Origin: Thamnaconus septentrionalis
Taxonomy: Eukaryota > Chordata > Actinopteri > Tetraodontiformes > Monacanthidae
Direction of reading: 5' to 3'
DNA: 64,000 bases
Assembly (NCBI GenBank): GCA_009823395.1
Contig: CM020516.1
Location: 11,752,001 to 11,816,000 of the forward strand
Below, piece after piece: positions 36,267 through 49,262 of this stretch; positions within the stretch are counted from its first letter, which is position 1; each line of letters begins with the position of its first letter. Below the pieces are notes generated by a model. It saw only the letters and a list, made by a program, of their open reading frames with translations, was not told where the DNA came from and made no database searches. Made by a program: the position numbers and the translations under genes.

Positions 36267-39200
36267 GCACGAACACGCGCGAGCGCAACATTTTTTTCTA
36301 AGTTAAAAATAACTGTCTCCGGTGAACCCAGCCAGATTGCCAGGCAAGATGCATTTTGTTATTCGCGCTTTCAGCCGCACCTCGTGCAGCTAATGAGGAT
36401 GACGGATGAGGCGTGACCAGGATTCGGATCCCCCGAAGGTTTCGCCCACCAAAAGTGCGCGCGAGCGAGCGCCTTCTGCGTAAACAGGGACGCAGGACCC
36501 AGGGGCAGCGTCAGGGGAAGGGAAAGGCGGGGGGGTGGAGAAAGATTAAAATGGAATGAAAACTGTTCGTCCACAAGTGGGAACGTGACGAGGCAGCGAT
36601 TGATGCGCTCTTTATCGTCCCCCCTCCGACTCTTTGTTCTTGCTCAGTTTGCGGCGCTCGTCGGCCCCTCGGCCTCAACAGAGATTCACGCCTGTGACTT
36701 CACACCCCAAAGTGGTGATAAAAGCCAATCGCATGTGAGAATCTTGCACCAGCGGAGACGTGTCTGACTGAAGAGCAAAAAAAAGAAGAAAAAAGGGCTG
36801 TGACAAAGTGATGGAAAAACTGTTACATACGCGGGTTCAGGCACTGGTGATGGAAAACGAAGAAAAATACTTTTTTTCCGCTGGCTTGAGTTTATGTGAG
36901 TCAATCACCGAAGAGAATCAGGCTTTTGAGTCATTCGAGTCACGGAGTCGGTCACCCAGAGGGCGTGGAAATCCATATGCGCGCACAAGCTCCGCCCACT
37001 CCCAGTCCCCACTGATTCACCCTGCCAAAGCCGCAGATATGAAACGGGAAAATGATCCTTTTCATCGCAGGGGGAAAGGGTGAGAGATCAACAGTTCTCA
37101 AAAGGGAACTGGTTATTTATCTCCCGTTCTCAACCGGGTGACTCGTGCGTCCACAGCTCAGCCCGTCGGCAGGCAGAGAAAGAGGAAGCAGAAACGAGAA
37201 AGGGAGCTGCTGCTTTTGCCACACAAATAATACAGCCATTAACTTGATATATAGTTGTTGCTAGCTAACGCTAACAGGGCCAGTCAATAATGGAGATAAA
37301 AGAGAAGAGGAACCCGGGAGTCACTAAACGACTTTTGACATTTTTAACGATTCGTTCCTGATTCGCTCATCATGGCCAAGAAATTGAGCTTTTATTTTGT
37401 GTAGTTCACCTCTGCGGCAACACAGGTTCCTATTCTATGCGTCCTTGTTACTGATGTGCGCTCTGCGGGGACGTGCTGAGATTTGGAGACTAAAGTTGAC
37501 CCAAAAGGAGGCACAGCTGAGGTTGTGGGCTGTGGGTCGCGCAGTGTGTGTGTGTCTGCAGAGCGATATCCAACATGACACCTCGTAAAGCCTCTGAGCC
37601 AGTGTCGGCGGCAACGTGACTCATGCTTTTAATATGATTGGCTTCTTGGGATGATGGTTTGTGTCACGGCACCTGGAGCGCAAAAAAGTGAGAAAAAAAA
37701 AAAGGAGGCACGGAGTCAGCGTGTGATGTGTGTTTGTGTGTGTGTGTGTGCGCGCGAGCGTGTGCGAGTGCAGTAATGCTGCAGTGGGATTATTTTGGAG
37801 CTCTGTGGCGGACTAGTTGAAAGGTGGGACAAAAAGCACTTCCCATTCTATTAACATTAGATTTTTGTTTGAACTGTACATGTCGAGATTAGAGGAGGAG
37901 ACAAATGCAGCTGAAGCCTGGCACAAACGCATCCAATTATTTATATATATATATATTTTTTTTTTAGCTTTTAACCAATTAGAAAAAATGGGAGAAATCT
38001 CCCTAGCAGAATCCGTTCACTGGCAACCAGACAAGTCTCTTGAAATAGCCCTCAATCCCTGCAAGGTTAAACACCACTTTAGAGTAAACAAACACAAAAT
38101 TTCCATTATTAAAAAAAAAATAAAAAAGCTGTTCTGATGAATCGAAACGTATTTGAAAGTCTTCCTGCAGGACGTGAGAACAAACAGAGTGGCGATGAAG
38201 GGAGACTGTAATGTAAAGGACGTCGGACAGACACCCAGGCTGCGCTGGGTGTTCTGTGCCTGGCTCTCCCTTTAAAGCGCGCTGCTAATTTTATCTGCCG
38301 CTATCTGGTGTGGCTTACCTCAGTGTGATATCTGTGAAATGTGCACCAGATTAGAAGACCTGCAGCGCCGCCGCCGATCTCGAATGTGATCTCACCCCCC
38401 CCCTTATCGTATTTCCCCGAACAAGGTCCCTCGCACTCGTTCGTGCCTGTCACCTTTTTTTTGTTTTTTTGTTTTTTGTTAAATCTACGCTACAGTTCAA
38501 CAGTTGAGGGTCAGTGGCTCCTTCCTGCATTGAACTCCGCTTCATGAAATAATCTACTGGAATGCTCTAAGAACATTACAAGTGCACGGAAATCAGCCAT
38601 GATGTGCTGAGCATATTATGGGATGGCTTTGATGGTTGTCGCCTTGAACGTCTCATTGAACGTAATTTTACAGAATGATTATCAGGTGTGCAATACGCGG
38701 CCATCCTTACAGAATTGGAATGCTTTAAAATTGCTAAGCTTGTAATTTTAAATTTCAAATGTAAAGCTACGTATTATAATCACACTTGGTTGTGTGCGCT
38801 AAACTATAAAATAGTCAACAAAGCATCATTGATTTGATTTTTGGCGCCCTCTTGGTATTTTGGGGGTATTGCACATCCTTCTGAGCAGGAAGTGTGGGGA
38901 GTAGGAGGGGATAAAGCACCTGTAGCCCTCAGGCCTCAGTTTGTTCCAGCCACACACGGTTGCAGAAAGTTTGTCTGCCGCTGTTCTGTTGTTCGTGCCT
39001 TGGAAAGCGTCGTCTGTAAGTTTGCAACCATTCCAGATCGACTGTTTAAGAGAACTAATTTTGAAATGTATTACTTGAAGCAAGTGTTGATCTCGATCAA
39101 GCTGACTCTTCTGATGTTGAACGTTTGGTGTTCATGCTGTTTTGGTGCTGTTGAGATGCATTTGGAGAGGATACGATTTGTTGTGTTGTTTACTGGCATT

Positions 39201-39564
39201 TAATGGTTTAATCATTTTATTGATAATAAGCATTTGTGATTTAAATGCATAAATAACAATGCCTGTGCACTTGAATGCTTGCGCTTTATCTGGTTTATTG
39301 TAGAGACTATATAGTGTATTTTGTCATTGCACTTTCACTCCATGCTCACATCTTCATGCAACTACAGCCTGCACTAAAGGAGCTTCAACGCTACGACATT
39401 GGAAATTTGTTGTTTCCATTAATGACCAAAATGTTCCCGTACTTGTAAACCTGGTTATAATGCAGTCCAATGCAGAAATGAGTGTGTGTGAGCCCAAACT
39501 TGTGAACGGTGGAGTATTTTTTTCTTCCGCGCTGCTCGCTGGTGTCCCCAGTGGCGAGGCTGAC

Positions 39565-39822
39565 CTGTGCTCTCCGTGGCGTCCAGGCTGCCCGCCAGCT
39601 GCTCCAGGAGTCGCGCCCGGGCCGCGTTCCTGCGGTGCTTCTTGCCCTCGTAGTGCTGCTGCGCCATCAGCGGGTTGTTGAACCAGGCGCCGCACAGGCA
39701 GCAGTACTTTCCCGCCTCCCTGCCGCCGTTGCCGCTCACCACCGCCGCCGGCCAGGGCATGTTGGGGTTGGGAGGGGGGCACGCGCTGGGGTCCGTTGGA
39801 ACCGGGGTGGATGGGGAGCAAT
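39565..39822 (-). CDS. zmat4: zmat4 coding exon 4 (Pro-rich linker and zinc finger 3)
   Basis: This exon runs from the second base of codon 128 to the first base of codon 214. Residues 129-166 form a proline-rich linker (for example [20 protein letters not shown]). Finger 3 follows with C168, C171, H184 and H190 and the diagnostic [19 protein letters not shown] basic helix-like stretch comes next ([18 protein letters not shown]), as in the vertebrate family. The acceptor is cgcctcag at 39823 and the donor is G then GTCAGC at 39564; both ends are phase 1. The linker differs clearly from what I recall of the mammalian protein, while the finger is nearly unchanged. Coding DNA is notably GC-rich. 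Confidence 0.94.
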
Positions 39823-42800
39823 CTGAGGCGGGTTTGCAGGGGTGGAGAAGAGAGAATACGGGATTATATTCACAACCATTCAGATGCAAATGAACGGCAG
39901 CAGGCGATTGCGTTAAAACCTCGCGGTGAGGAGCCGCTTCTTCTCCTTCCGGCCCGCTCGCGTTATCCAAACGCGGCGCCGTTGGGCTCGGCGGCGCTGG
40001 CTCTGCGGGGAGGATTCACATGCTAATTCTCAGATTGTCTGCACAATGAGCTACCGCCGAATGTGATTTCACCCCCTGAAAAATCCATCACCTCCCTCCC
40101 GCGAGGCCGCACCGCCGGGTTTCAGCCTCCCCATCCGTCTGCCTTCAGTGCGAGCGCAGCACAACATGTTTATTGCACATTTTGCAGCTGAGACGCAGAA
40201 AAAATACAAACAGAAGAGAAGTAGTCTATGTCCAGGTTTGTCTCTCTTCACTTTTGGCACTGGGAGGGGAACGATTCTGTACTTCTGTTCCACGGGATGG
40301 TGTGACTTGTGAGTCTGGATGGTATAAATAAATGAAAAGTTAATTAAAAATTGAATAAATGACAGTTGCTGTGGTCTGGAATGCTTCCCATCGCTTCAAA
40401 CCGATGGTAAGATGTTACAAACCCAGACATCCAGACTGTCAGTCACAAAACCAGACCAGATCCACGCTCTGGACTACTGGAGATACATGGTAGACATCTC
40501 TTCAAAGATGGAGCCACTCTGTATGTAAATATATATATATATGAGGATATTTGAAACAAAACCACAAATATCTGTTTTAGCGACTTCATCTCGCTAAAAA
40601 CACGCATTATCCATTCTGCTTCATGCCAGCAGGGCCTTTCATTAAAACTGCATGAACCCCTTTTAAGAAACATGAGCATCCTCTTTTTGTTTTGAAAGGG
40701 GTAATCTCATTAAACACGTCCCATTTAGGTGCAAATATATGTTCGAATGACACAGTGTGTCTTTCAAAGCCCCAGACTGGATTGGACACTGCGAGCCGTG
40801 AACTGTGGCTCAAATCTCTGCCTCCCTCTAAAATAATCCCCGTCCTCGCGGCTGCTTCTTTCCTTTTTTTTCTCCCCACCCCTGAACTCATCTTCCCTTC
40901 CCTTCTCATCCGTTTGTTCTCTCCCTGTTTTCTGCAAGAGAATGGAAAAAAAAAAAAAAAAACAACGTGGCAGACTTCCAGGTGACCTGCTACGCGTGAC
41001 ATGACACTGGTTACCATGGCGATTGCCCATTAATAGCCTGGGAGCGGCGACTTGATGACGACCGCACATGCTCCCCGTGGCTGTGCGAGTTTCGGCCCTG
41101 CAGCACCAAAACAGAACACAGAAAATAAATAAATAAATAAAAAATAAACGCCTCCTTAAAACGAAGGTGTGAAGGTTTGCGTTACGCCGATGAGGCTCAG
41201 AATAAAACTGTGTTTTGCGTCTGAGCCCGGTTGAGTAAAACTACAGTAGAGAAAAAAAAAAAAGTCTACAGTGCCCAAACGGCTCTTGAGGGGGAGGAGG
41301 CGTCGCTCGGCCGCCAGCTCGTGAGAGCGAAGCCTTGAAAGCCAGATGGCGTCCCGGCGGCGTCCCGGCGAGTCTTTGCCGAGCGTGACTGAATGCCCGT
41401 CGCCGCTTGCGAACCCCCCCCCAACCTCGACGACTGCCGAGGACATTGAGCCGTTTGTTCGCACCTGCTGACTCGCCTGCAGCACCTGTGAGCCGCTCGC
41501 AAACGACTCTGTGCGTGCGCGTGTGTGTGTGTCTGTCCGGGGTTCTGCTGCTCACATGGTTACTGTATCTATGGCTGCGTCTCTGCTTGTCTCACCGGCC
41601 CCGCCCACTCACTTTCGCCGGAGCGGTGTTTGCGTTCGCCGCGCCGTCGTCCTTTCCTTGACAAAATAAAAACAAACAAGACGAAACAAAAACAAAAACA
41701 AAAAATCCTGCAGCAGCTTCCTCAACTGTTTGGTGCTTCCCCTGCTTTGTCAAAAAGGCAGGGCTGTGATATAATATCTGGTGCAGTCATCTTGTGTGCG
41801 TGCGCGTGCGCGTGCACGCAACGGCTGGAGAACAACCGGTTCTGAGCATCAACACTCACACTCACACACACACACACACGCATGCGCAGATCTTCAGATG
41901 CGATTTCCTTCTTTGTCCCTTGTTTCCCCAAAAATATTTTTCTCCTCATGACTGTGATCTCAGCACGCTGGAGCAGGGGTGTTTTTTTTTTTTTCTCCCA
42001 CTGACTAGGAAGCATAAAGAGGGTGTGGTTGACACAGTGTGTGTGTGTGTGCGTGCCTGTGTGTGTGTGTGTGTGTGTTGCAAAAGGCAGAGGAAGCTCC
42101 TGCTTCATGCCCTTCAAAGGCGTCTTTGGCGCTCGCGCGTCCCTCCGCCGATCCCCGCGCGCACGTCGCCGGCGTATTGATGCGGTGGCGCGTGCACGTG
42201 CACGCGCCAGCCTGTCAGCTCGGATGTGCGTCTGGCGCCGAGCGCTCATCTCAGAGCGACGGTGAAGGCTACTTTTGACTCTAATCTCTCCTGAAACCTC
42301 CTCCTCTTCCTCCTGCCCTTCCTCTCCCAGGTCACTCTTCCCACTCCTGCTGCCGTCCAACTTCCCTCCTCCAGGTCCCGCGCTGTCACAAAAAACGCTG
42401 GGAGCCGCGCGGCGGAGTGACACTTTTTTCCCAAAGTAGGCCAAAGTTTGGCAACAGCCACCCCGGGGTGGTGGTGGTGGTGATGTGATGGGGGGGGGGG
42501 GCTCGATTATAACACTCCATTTTGTCGTGATTGTGTGTTTATGGCTCTTTGAATTTCCACTTTGAATCCAATTTGAATCACATTATGTAAAGCTCCCCCG
42601 GAGACGCCGCGCCAAGCGCTGACACTTGGAAGAATGCTCCCCTTAAACAATCATGAGGGGGAATCAATTTTGCAGCTCCGTCCTGTTTGAAGTGCCTATT
42701 AATTGTGGCTCACATTAAAATTAAAGACTGTTTGCTTCACCTTCAAAGTTTCCGGAGCTCGTCCGCCCTCCCCGCCGCCTCCCGCCCGAGACGCAACCGA

Positions 42801-43215
42801 CAGACGCTGAACTGAACGTTTTCCCTAATCCATTGCGGATGATATACATATACAACGCGCTTTGAACTTAAAAATAGAATCCAGTTCAGAGGATTTCTGG
42901 CAAAACGTGGGCGCACGCGCGTGAGCAGAGGTGAGCCTCGTCGTCTCGGGGCTCTCCGCCGGTTGAGGGGGTTGATCGCCGCGTCAGATTCTACCAGAAA
43001 AGACTGATAGACGGGATTTGTTGAGCTTTCGCTTTCAAGTCTGACCTGAACACTGACAAAGACGGTCTCGTCTCAAAGGCTTATCGCCATCCTCTATTCT
43101 CTTTATCTAAAAAAAAAAAAAAAAAGTCTAAACTTTGAAGGCGGCCGAGTTCAATCGTGTTTCGGCGGCTGCTGGGGTGAAGTGAGAGCCGCTGGGGAGG
43201 TGGGGGAGGAGGTAC
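39823..43215 (-). other. zmat4: zmat4 intron 3 (between coding exons 3 and 4)
   Basis: This intron is about 3.4 kb. It contains TG and CA tracts near 41520 and 41860-42080, a perfect 24-bp palindrome at 42186-42209, and a unique-looking AT-balanced block at 42490-42760 that could be a conserved regulatory element. No further coding exon is recognised. Confidence 0.85.
42186..42209. repeat. Perfect 24-bp palindrome
   Basis: TGGCGCGTGCAC is followed with no spacer by its exact reverse complement. The centre is CACGTG, the canonical E-box, and the core alternates purine and pyrimidine. It lies in intron 3 of zmat4. Confidence 0.95.
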
Positions 43216-43393
43216 CTGCGTTGGTCGGGCTGGTCATGGCTGCGGGAATGCTGGGCGGCTCCCCCAGGACCAGGCGCACTCTCTTGGCGTGGGTCTTGCC
43301 CTGGTAGTGGGACTGGGCCACGATGGCTGAGGTGAAGAACATGTTGCACAGGGTGCAGCACTTGTTCCTGTCCACCTCCGTCTCGGCGCAGTC
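43216..43393 (-). CDS. zmat4: zmat4 coding exon 3 (zinc finger 2)
   Basis: This exon encodes residues 69-127 plus the first base of codon 128. After a short acidic lead ([11 protein letters not shown]) comes finger 2 with C81, C84, H97 and H103, including [19 protein letters not shown] and then [11 protein letters not shown] proline/serine/threonine-rich linker ([14 protein letters not shown]) leads to the donor, G then GTACCT, at phase 1. The acceptor is a C-rich tract ending gctgcag at 43394. Upstream the frame stays open for a long way, but that sequence is a pyrimidine-rich intron end translating to P/S/L runs and is not part of the protein. Confidence 0.93.
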
Positions 43394-44353
43394 CTGCAGC
43401 GGGGGAGGGGGAGGGGTGGTTGGAGGGATGGAAGAAAGGGGAAGAGCAGGGCAGGTCGAGCGCAGAGGGAACGGTGGGGGAGGGGGGCAGAAGAGGAGTG
43501 AGGTGAAAAGAGAAGTCAGAGGCAGAGGTGAAGGTGAGAAAAACCCGAGCGGCGGTGACAGGCAGAGAGTGCGCACTTTGAAAGGGCGATGAGCCGTGTT
43601 CCTAATCGCAAAATCTGATGGAACGCACACGCTCCGGTGCGGTCGGCTATACGCCTCGGCGACGTGCACTTTGCAGGTGATAACAGCAATTTTGCGACCG
43701 CCGCCTCTTTTCTTGTCGAAGAATAACGGGGAAAAAAAATCACACGCACACCAAGGTGATAAGAAATGTCGTGCTCGACAAAACCGGGAAAGTTCTTGCT
43801 AGCTTAGTGGATATTAGCGACGGCTGTGATGCTAGCAGCGTCACGCCACCTCCGCTACGTAAATATGGCACTCAGGGATAGAGCATAAAGCTGTGGCGAG
43901 GAAGAAGTTAGCTAGCTAGTGGGTAGTAATCCCGTTGATTGCTGCACCCTGAATTTATGGAGCAGTTTAAGAACATAGTCGACCACATGTTCACGTGTTC
44001 TTCCAGTGTGAACACATTTGCACACTCGCGCACTCAAAATATTAAGTATTTAATACAGCAGTCCGTGATTTGGAACACACCATAAATCTGTTTTTTCCCT
44101 CTCCTATTTCTCTTTGTCAAACACACCCGCTTACACAGGCGTGCACGCTCACATGCATGCGCACGCGCACACACACACACTGAGGCATTCACACATGAGA
44201 AAAGAAATGGCTGATCAAATATTCATCTGTCTCTGTGGGCTGCGGCTGCGGCTTGGCCCCTGCACCGCTGCTGGTTCATTCTAATGATGAGGGGGAGTTT
44301 CTCCCCGTGGGAGAGAAGGAACACAAACAAGAAAGACCAACAGTCTGACTGAT

Positions 44354-44354
<1 letters not shown>

Positions 44355-44386
<32 letters not shown>
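44355..44386. repeat. (CA)n microsatellite
   Basis: About 16 CA units. Confidence 0.95.
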
Positions 44387-44387
<1 letters not shown>

Positions 44388-44909
44388 GTCAAGTCTTCAT
44401 CTCTCCAGCCTTTTCTTTGTGTCCATCAGCATGCCGAGGGGAAGCAGCTGGTGTATTATTTTTTTTCCTCCGGTCAGTCTGTAGTTCAGCTTGCGATGCA
44501 TCACTCTGGAACTTTGTGTTTGGTTGATTGTGTGGCTTGTCAGTGTAACATTAGCACGGAATCACTGCAAAACTTGTTCATGCCGTGCCTTTTTGCAAGG
44601 ATTGTGCAGTGAATGCCCATGCAGCACCAGGATTATCACAATATAAACAGGATTATTCAGCGCTATCAGATTGAGATATTTCCATGGCGACTGCTGGGGA
44701 GGTTGGGGGAGGCCATTCGCTGAGGGTTTTAAAAATTGTTCTTTTGAGTATCGTCTCATGCTCTATATTATAATCCATACATTGAGCTTCCAGAAATAAG
44801 TGTCAATATGTTGTGACTTCATTTGCTCATTTGTATTCTAGTTTCCAAACACATTCTCTTCTAATCATTACCTTTCTGTATATTCCTGGTGGCTGCGGAC
44901 GTTCATTTA

Positions 44910-44940
44910 CATTACATCTTGCGAGACATAAGATGTAATG
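44910..44940. repeat. 11-bp perfect hairpin
   Basis: CATTACATCTT at 44910-44920 pairs with AAGATGTAATG at 44930-44940 across a 9-nt loop. Confidence 0.9.
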
Positions 44941-45604
44941 AACTCCTCAGTCAGTGCAGCGTTGCAGTGACTTTTTGAAATGTCACAACGGAAAAAAACC
45001 AAACATTTTTACATTAGTTAAGCCAAGAAAGACCAACATCATTAACAACAGCATGGCATCTGACTCAGCTAATGTTCCAGCATATGTTAGTTTGAGTGTT
45101 TGTGTGTGTGTGTGTGTTTTTTTTCAGTAACACTTTAATTGTCCACGCTCTAATGCATTGTTTTGTGTGCTGGCGTTCATTCTCCAAAAAAAAAAAAAAA
45201 CAAAACGTCTGCAGGTGACAGTGGTGCAGACCTCCCTGCAGGACAACAAGATGGAAAACAACAAACAAACAATAGCTAAAAAAAACCCTCAGGATATATA
45301 AATATTTCAAGGCAATCGCAACATTTCATCAGTTTTTGTTTTTCTACCTATGGCACAAATAGAAACCTTTTGTCTTCGCTCCCTTCCTTATCGCACAATC
45401 TCTCTGCCTCTCTGGAGTGCGGGTGTCAATTTGAGTTAGGCCAGGGAAAGCTCCAAGTCAGCACCGTGGAGTGCAATAATCTGAAAATGTCTGGCAACAC
45501 TATAGCTGCGCTCGTGCATGTGTGTGTATGTGTGTCCCATGTCATTACCAGTTAGCATCATGGGCTACGGATGTAAGGGCTGAGGACACCTTTTCCTTCC
45601 GGGC

Positions 45605-45608
<4 letters not shown>

Positions 45609-45641
<33 letters not shown>
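45609..45641. repeat. (CT)n microsatellite
   Basis: About 16 CT units. Confidence 0.95.
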
Positions 45642-45644
<3 letters not shown>

Positions 45645-46074
45645 TTCCTCCATCCCTCTCTTCCTTTCCCACTGCCCTGACCCAAAATCCCTTTGAGAGC
45701 CACTTTCAATGACTCCTGTATGTCATATGTACTTAAATATGCATGCACACTGGCATAAACCCACACCAGGCCCCTTCTGCTCCACCAATCCTTCTATCCC
45801 TCTCCCACTTGACCCCACCCACCCTCTGACTTGGTACAAATTCCTCTTTCAGCGAGACGACCAATTGTCTTTTCCGATATAAAATATCAACCTGTCATTC
45901 CTTGACCTCCACTCCTCGCCTCGCCCGCCTCGTTCTCCTCCTAATAGGATTATGACCTTCTTCCTTCCAAACTCATGTTGAACCTTGATAAGGGCAAATC
46001 AATGTGACCCTGATTACGAGGGGCTGTGGGTAGGAGCCCGGCAGAAGCCTCACCTGACGTAAAACACCCCTACT

Positions 46075-46350
46075 GGCCACTTTATTAGGTACACCTTGCA
46101 AGCAGCACAGATCTACTCAAGTGGTTGCAGTGTGCAGATGTGCGCACGCTCCGCTTAAAGGTTGGTTCGCCTTTGTATGGGTCTGCAACCAGGCTGACCT
46201 CTGACCCTTGACCTCAACAACATTTTCCCCCAGACAACTTCCGCTCACTGGATATTTCCTCTATTTGGTAGCGCTCTCTGTGAGCATTGTCTGTGGAGAT
46301 CTAAGTAGATCATCAGATTGTGAATCACCAAAGAGACCAACAGTCGCCCC
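46075..46350. repeat. Copy of a dispersed fish repeat (TTTATTAGGTACACCT end)
   Basis: TGGCCACTTTATTAGGTACA lies at the left end. Further right are CTGACCTCTGACCCTTGACC, TTCCGCTCACTGGATAT, ATCTAAGTAGATCATCAG and CACCAAAGAGACCAACAG. Their order matches a repeat found widely in fish genomes. Its class cannot be settled here. Confidence 0.6.
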
Positions 46351-46889
46351 CGGTGTCACTCCAGTCTGCCGCCTTCCACATTCTGCCATCCACGTCTGCA
46401 TGCCCACATCCAGAGAGTGAGTCTTTCCCAAAGCGAGCTCACCATATAGGAGGTCTTCAGGGATTCTGCCATCTTCCATACGGCACACATGACCCAGCGA
46501 GCAAAGACCTCTGAAGTAGCAGCCTTAGCAGACTCTGTTCCTCCCGACTGCAGACGAAGGGTTGAAATCCAGTTTTTACAGTGTCATACTGCAAGCTTTC
46601 TGAACTTCTCACCTTTGTGAACAACAACCTTTTGGGACTCTAAGAAAAATGCTTCTCTTTTTCTGGGTTAGAGCGACTGGAGCGACCATTAACTACGCAA
46701 AACATCAGCATTTTTCTCAGCAACCTCCCCTCCATCGGAGCCGTGTGACGCCGCCTGAAAACAACCTACTGGACGTTTTACTCTATAACGAGGCACCAGT
46801 GAGGTTACTGCAGATGTCAGGGGGGCAGATGATTCAAAACGCTGACAGATGTTGCAAAGGGCAGGGATTCAGTAACCGTGTGGGAAATT

Positions 46890-46914
<25 letters not shown>
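46890..46914. repeat. (AT)n microsatellite
   Basis: About 12 AT units followed by an A-rich run. Confidence 0.93.
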
Positions 46915-46920
<6 letters not shown>

Positions 46921-48659
46921 AAAAGAAAAAAAGTTATCTGTGTGTGTGGGTGAGCGACATCTGAATAGCTCTCGGCTCATTACGACTGTCACTCTTGCGA
47001 GCCTCTCCAAACAATAAACAGCCTGTGTGCGTCACTGTGCAGAGCTCCATCAGCCCCCTCCTCTCCCCGCTTCCTCCAGCTCCCCCCTCCAGCTCCCCCC
47101 TCCCTCCCAGCTGACAACCTTTGCGTTTATCTCTCTTTCCCCCGCCATCGCCGCCTGTGTTCCCCCTCTTTGTAATTTCTGTCCGACGCCGTCTCTACCT
47201 GTCGCGCGTCTGCCGAGAACTGATCTGCATGCAACCTAATTGCCGCTGTTGCTTCTCTGCCACCGCTGCCGCCGCTGCGGCCTCAGTCCTGCTGCCGCTG
47301 CCGCCGCTGCTGACGGCCAGCTGCATCGCGAGACCATCTTGTGTTTGGGTGGCGCCGTCCCGCTCCTGCAACCTAACAATAGACTCCTAATTAGATGTGT
47401 TAATCTTCCTCCCCTTCTGTTTTGCTTTCTCCGGGCTCCTTCTTCACTTTCCTGCTCCCGCTCTGCATCGAGGCGCTGCGGGAAACGTTGCTAAATATAC
47501 ACACCGAGCCTGAGCAGGAGGGGCGGCTGGGTGAGCGATGTGGGGGAACAGACGCTCTCGTTTGGAGTTTGAAGAAGCGCTGAAAGTGTAAATTAAGAGG
47601 AGCGGTGAAGCAAATAAGATGCTGGGTAAGAATAAAAGGGGGGGGGTTGTAGGTAAAACATTTAGTTTCCTGGTGCAGTTTGAGGCAGTAAACGGCAGAT
47701 ATGATGGAGGAAAAGGATGGGATGGAGAACAAGGAGGGGGGTTAAAAAAGATAACACCCTCCTCCTCCTCCTCTCTCCTCTTTCATCTGGGAGCACCTTT
47801 ACGACCTACTTTCTCAGTGTTTGCTCTGTGACGAACACTTTCACCTCCGCACAATCCTCCAGGCGCCGGCATGCAGCGGGTGGAAACTTGGCATTTTGAT
47901 TCACTCTGTTCAAAATCCTCTTTTCTGCAGCTCCCGTTGGACCGCAACACGTCAGCCTGCGCGAGCGAGGGGCTTGGGCGGCGGGGGGAAGAGAAATGAG
48001 AAAATAACCGTGTAAGGCATCTCCTCTGATGGGAAGTTCAGAAAAAAAAAGCCAAAGAGGCAACTTTCATCCCGCGCTGAGCGTCGCGAATGTCATCTGC
48101 CGAGAGCTGCGCCGTGTTTTATCAGTTTTCCGCTGCTGTCAGATAATCAATGTCGCGCAAAGACGCGCGATAATGCAGCGAACGGCGTGCCGGGCTGTGG
48201 CGCCGCATGGGCCCCCGACATTACAGAGCAGATGACGGGCACGCGTGTGTGTTACGTGTGTGTGTTCATTGTCCTAGATGAAGCCAAAGGCAGGAGACGC
48301 TGAGTCACGTCTTCGCCGCTCACGAGCAGACAGATGGAGACTCAGGTGTGCGTTCGTCTGCAGTCAGTAGGTGCGAGCGTGTCATGCGAACACATGGGCC
48401 CACTTGCAAATTTCACAAGAATTTCACGAGTGAGTGGGGCTTACAGTACGTCACCTTTCCAGATGGCATTGCGTAATGTGACGGCGGTCGAAGCGAAAGA
48501 CAAAAAAGAGGGAGAAAAAGCACAATCAGACTTCTAGAACCTTTGGCGCCGAAAGGGATCGATTCACCCGCCTGGATTTACCGAGGCTTGCTGACATTTT
48601 GAAGAAATATCTCACATTTGGTTCCAGAAGGCATCCAGTTTTTCTGTTCGTGAAATGAA

Positions 48660-48870
48660 ATGCTTAGAGAGGCATAAAGAGACGTTTTCGATGCATAAAG
48701 TCGACGAGGATATGAGAGCTGAGGACTTTGTTGGACCAAAAGACAAGGCTATAGAGACCTGGGAGAGGTGTCAGTGGCCTTTGTGACATCACAAAGGGCT
48801 GCTTCGCGGAACTGCACTCTCTGTCAAGGTACGCTGACTCGCTCAGTCCTACTGTGGGATGTGAGAAACT
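48660..48870. repeat. TGTGATGTCACA-family repeat, copy 4
   Basis: The core CCTTTGTGACATCACAAAGG at 48779-48798 is the cleanest in the window, with perfect 9-bp arms around a CA spacer. Outer boundaries are approximate. Confidence 0.6.
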
Positions 48871-49152
48871 ATTCCACAATGCTGCAGATGACTGCCATTA
48901 ATCTGCTGCTGTCAGTGATGGTCAGACGGCCACTGTCCTGTCTCTGCTAACTGGAGACTTATCCCCCCTCCACACACACACACACACACACACACATTTG
49001 TATTTATTTTTTGCCACCAGCTGTGTCCTAAAAGTGTGAATGCATATGTGCTCTGTGCTATTTGGGAATGAGACACGCTGGGGAGGGAAAAAAAAACACC
49101 TATAGTGCGCCTCTTCCCAGCGGTCTAGCACATTTACATTTACGCACGCCTG

Positions 49153-49262
<110 letters not shown>

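Larger units (their letters stand above)
31241..39564 (-). other. zmat4: zmat4 intron 4 (between coding exons 4 and 5)
   Basis: This is the largest intron seen, about 8.3 kb. It contains TG or CA tracts at 31471, 32113, 33088, 33495, 35785 and 36240, a diverged tRNA-derived SINE at 34183-34350, and a purine-rich GA/GGA patch near 31750-31830. 38540-39360 is AT-rich and shows nothing specific. No other exon-like segment is recognised. Confidence 0.85.

Noticed and set aside
39600..39800. ZNF385 family as an alternative identity
   Set aside because: ZNF385 fingers are similar, but the YMLHP linker after finger 1, the [11 protein letters not shown] finger and the short C-terminus after finger 4 fit ZMAT4 better.
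39455..39970. 171-codon frame taken as one exon
   Set aside because: Only 39565-39822 is coding. The ends beyond the AG at 39823 and the GT at 39564 are intronic and do not match the family.
41722..42444. 240-codon minus-strand frame, the longest in the window
   Set aside because: It runs through CA tracts (Thr-His repeats), basic low-complexity sequence and intron 3 of zmat4. No domain is visible.
43394..43669. Upstream extension of the zmat4 exon 3 frame
   Set aside because: The stretch is a pyrimidine-rich intron end translating to Pro/Ser/Leu runs, and the acceptor at 43394 is clear.
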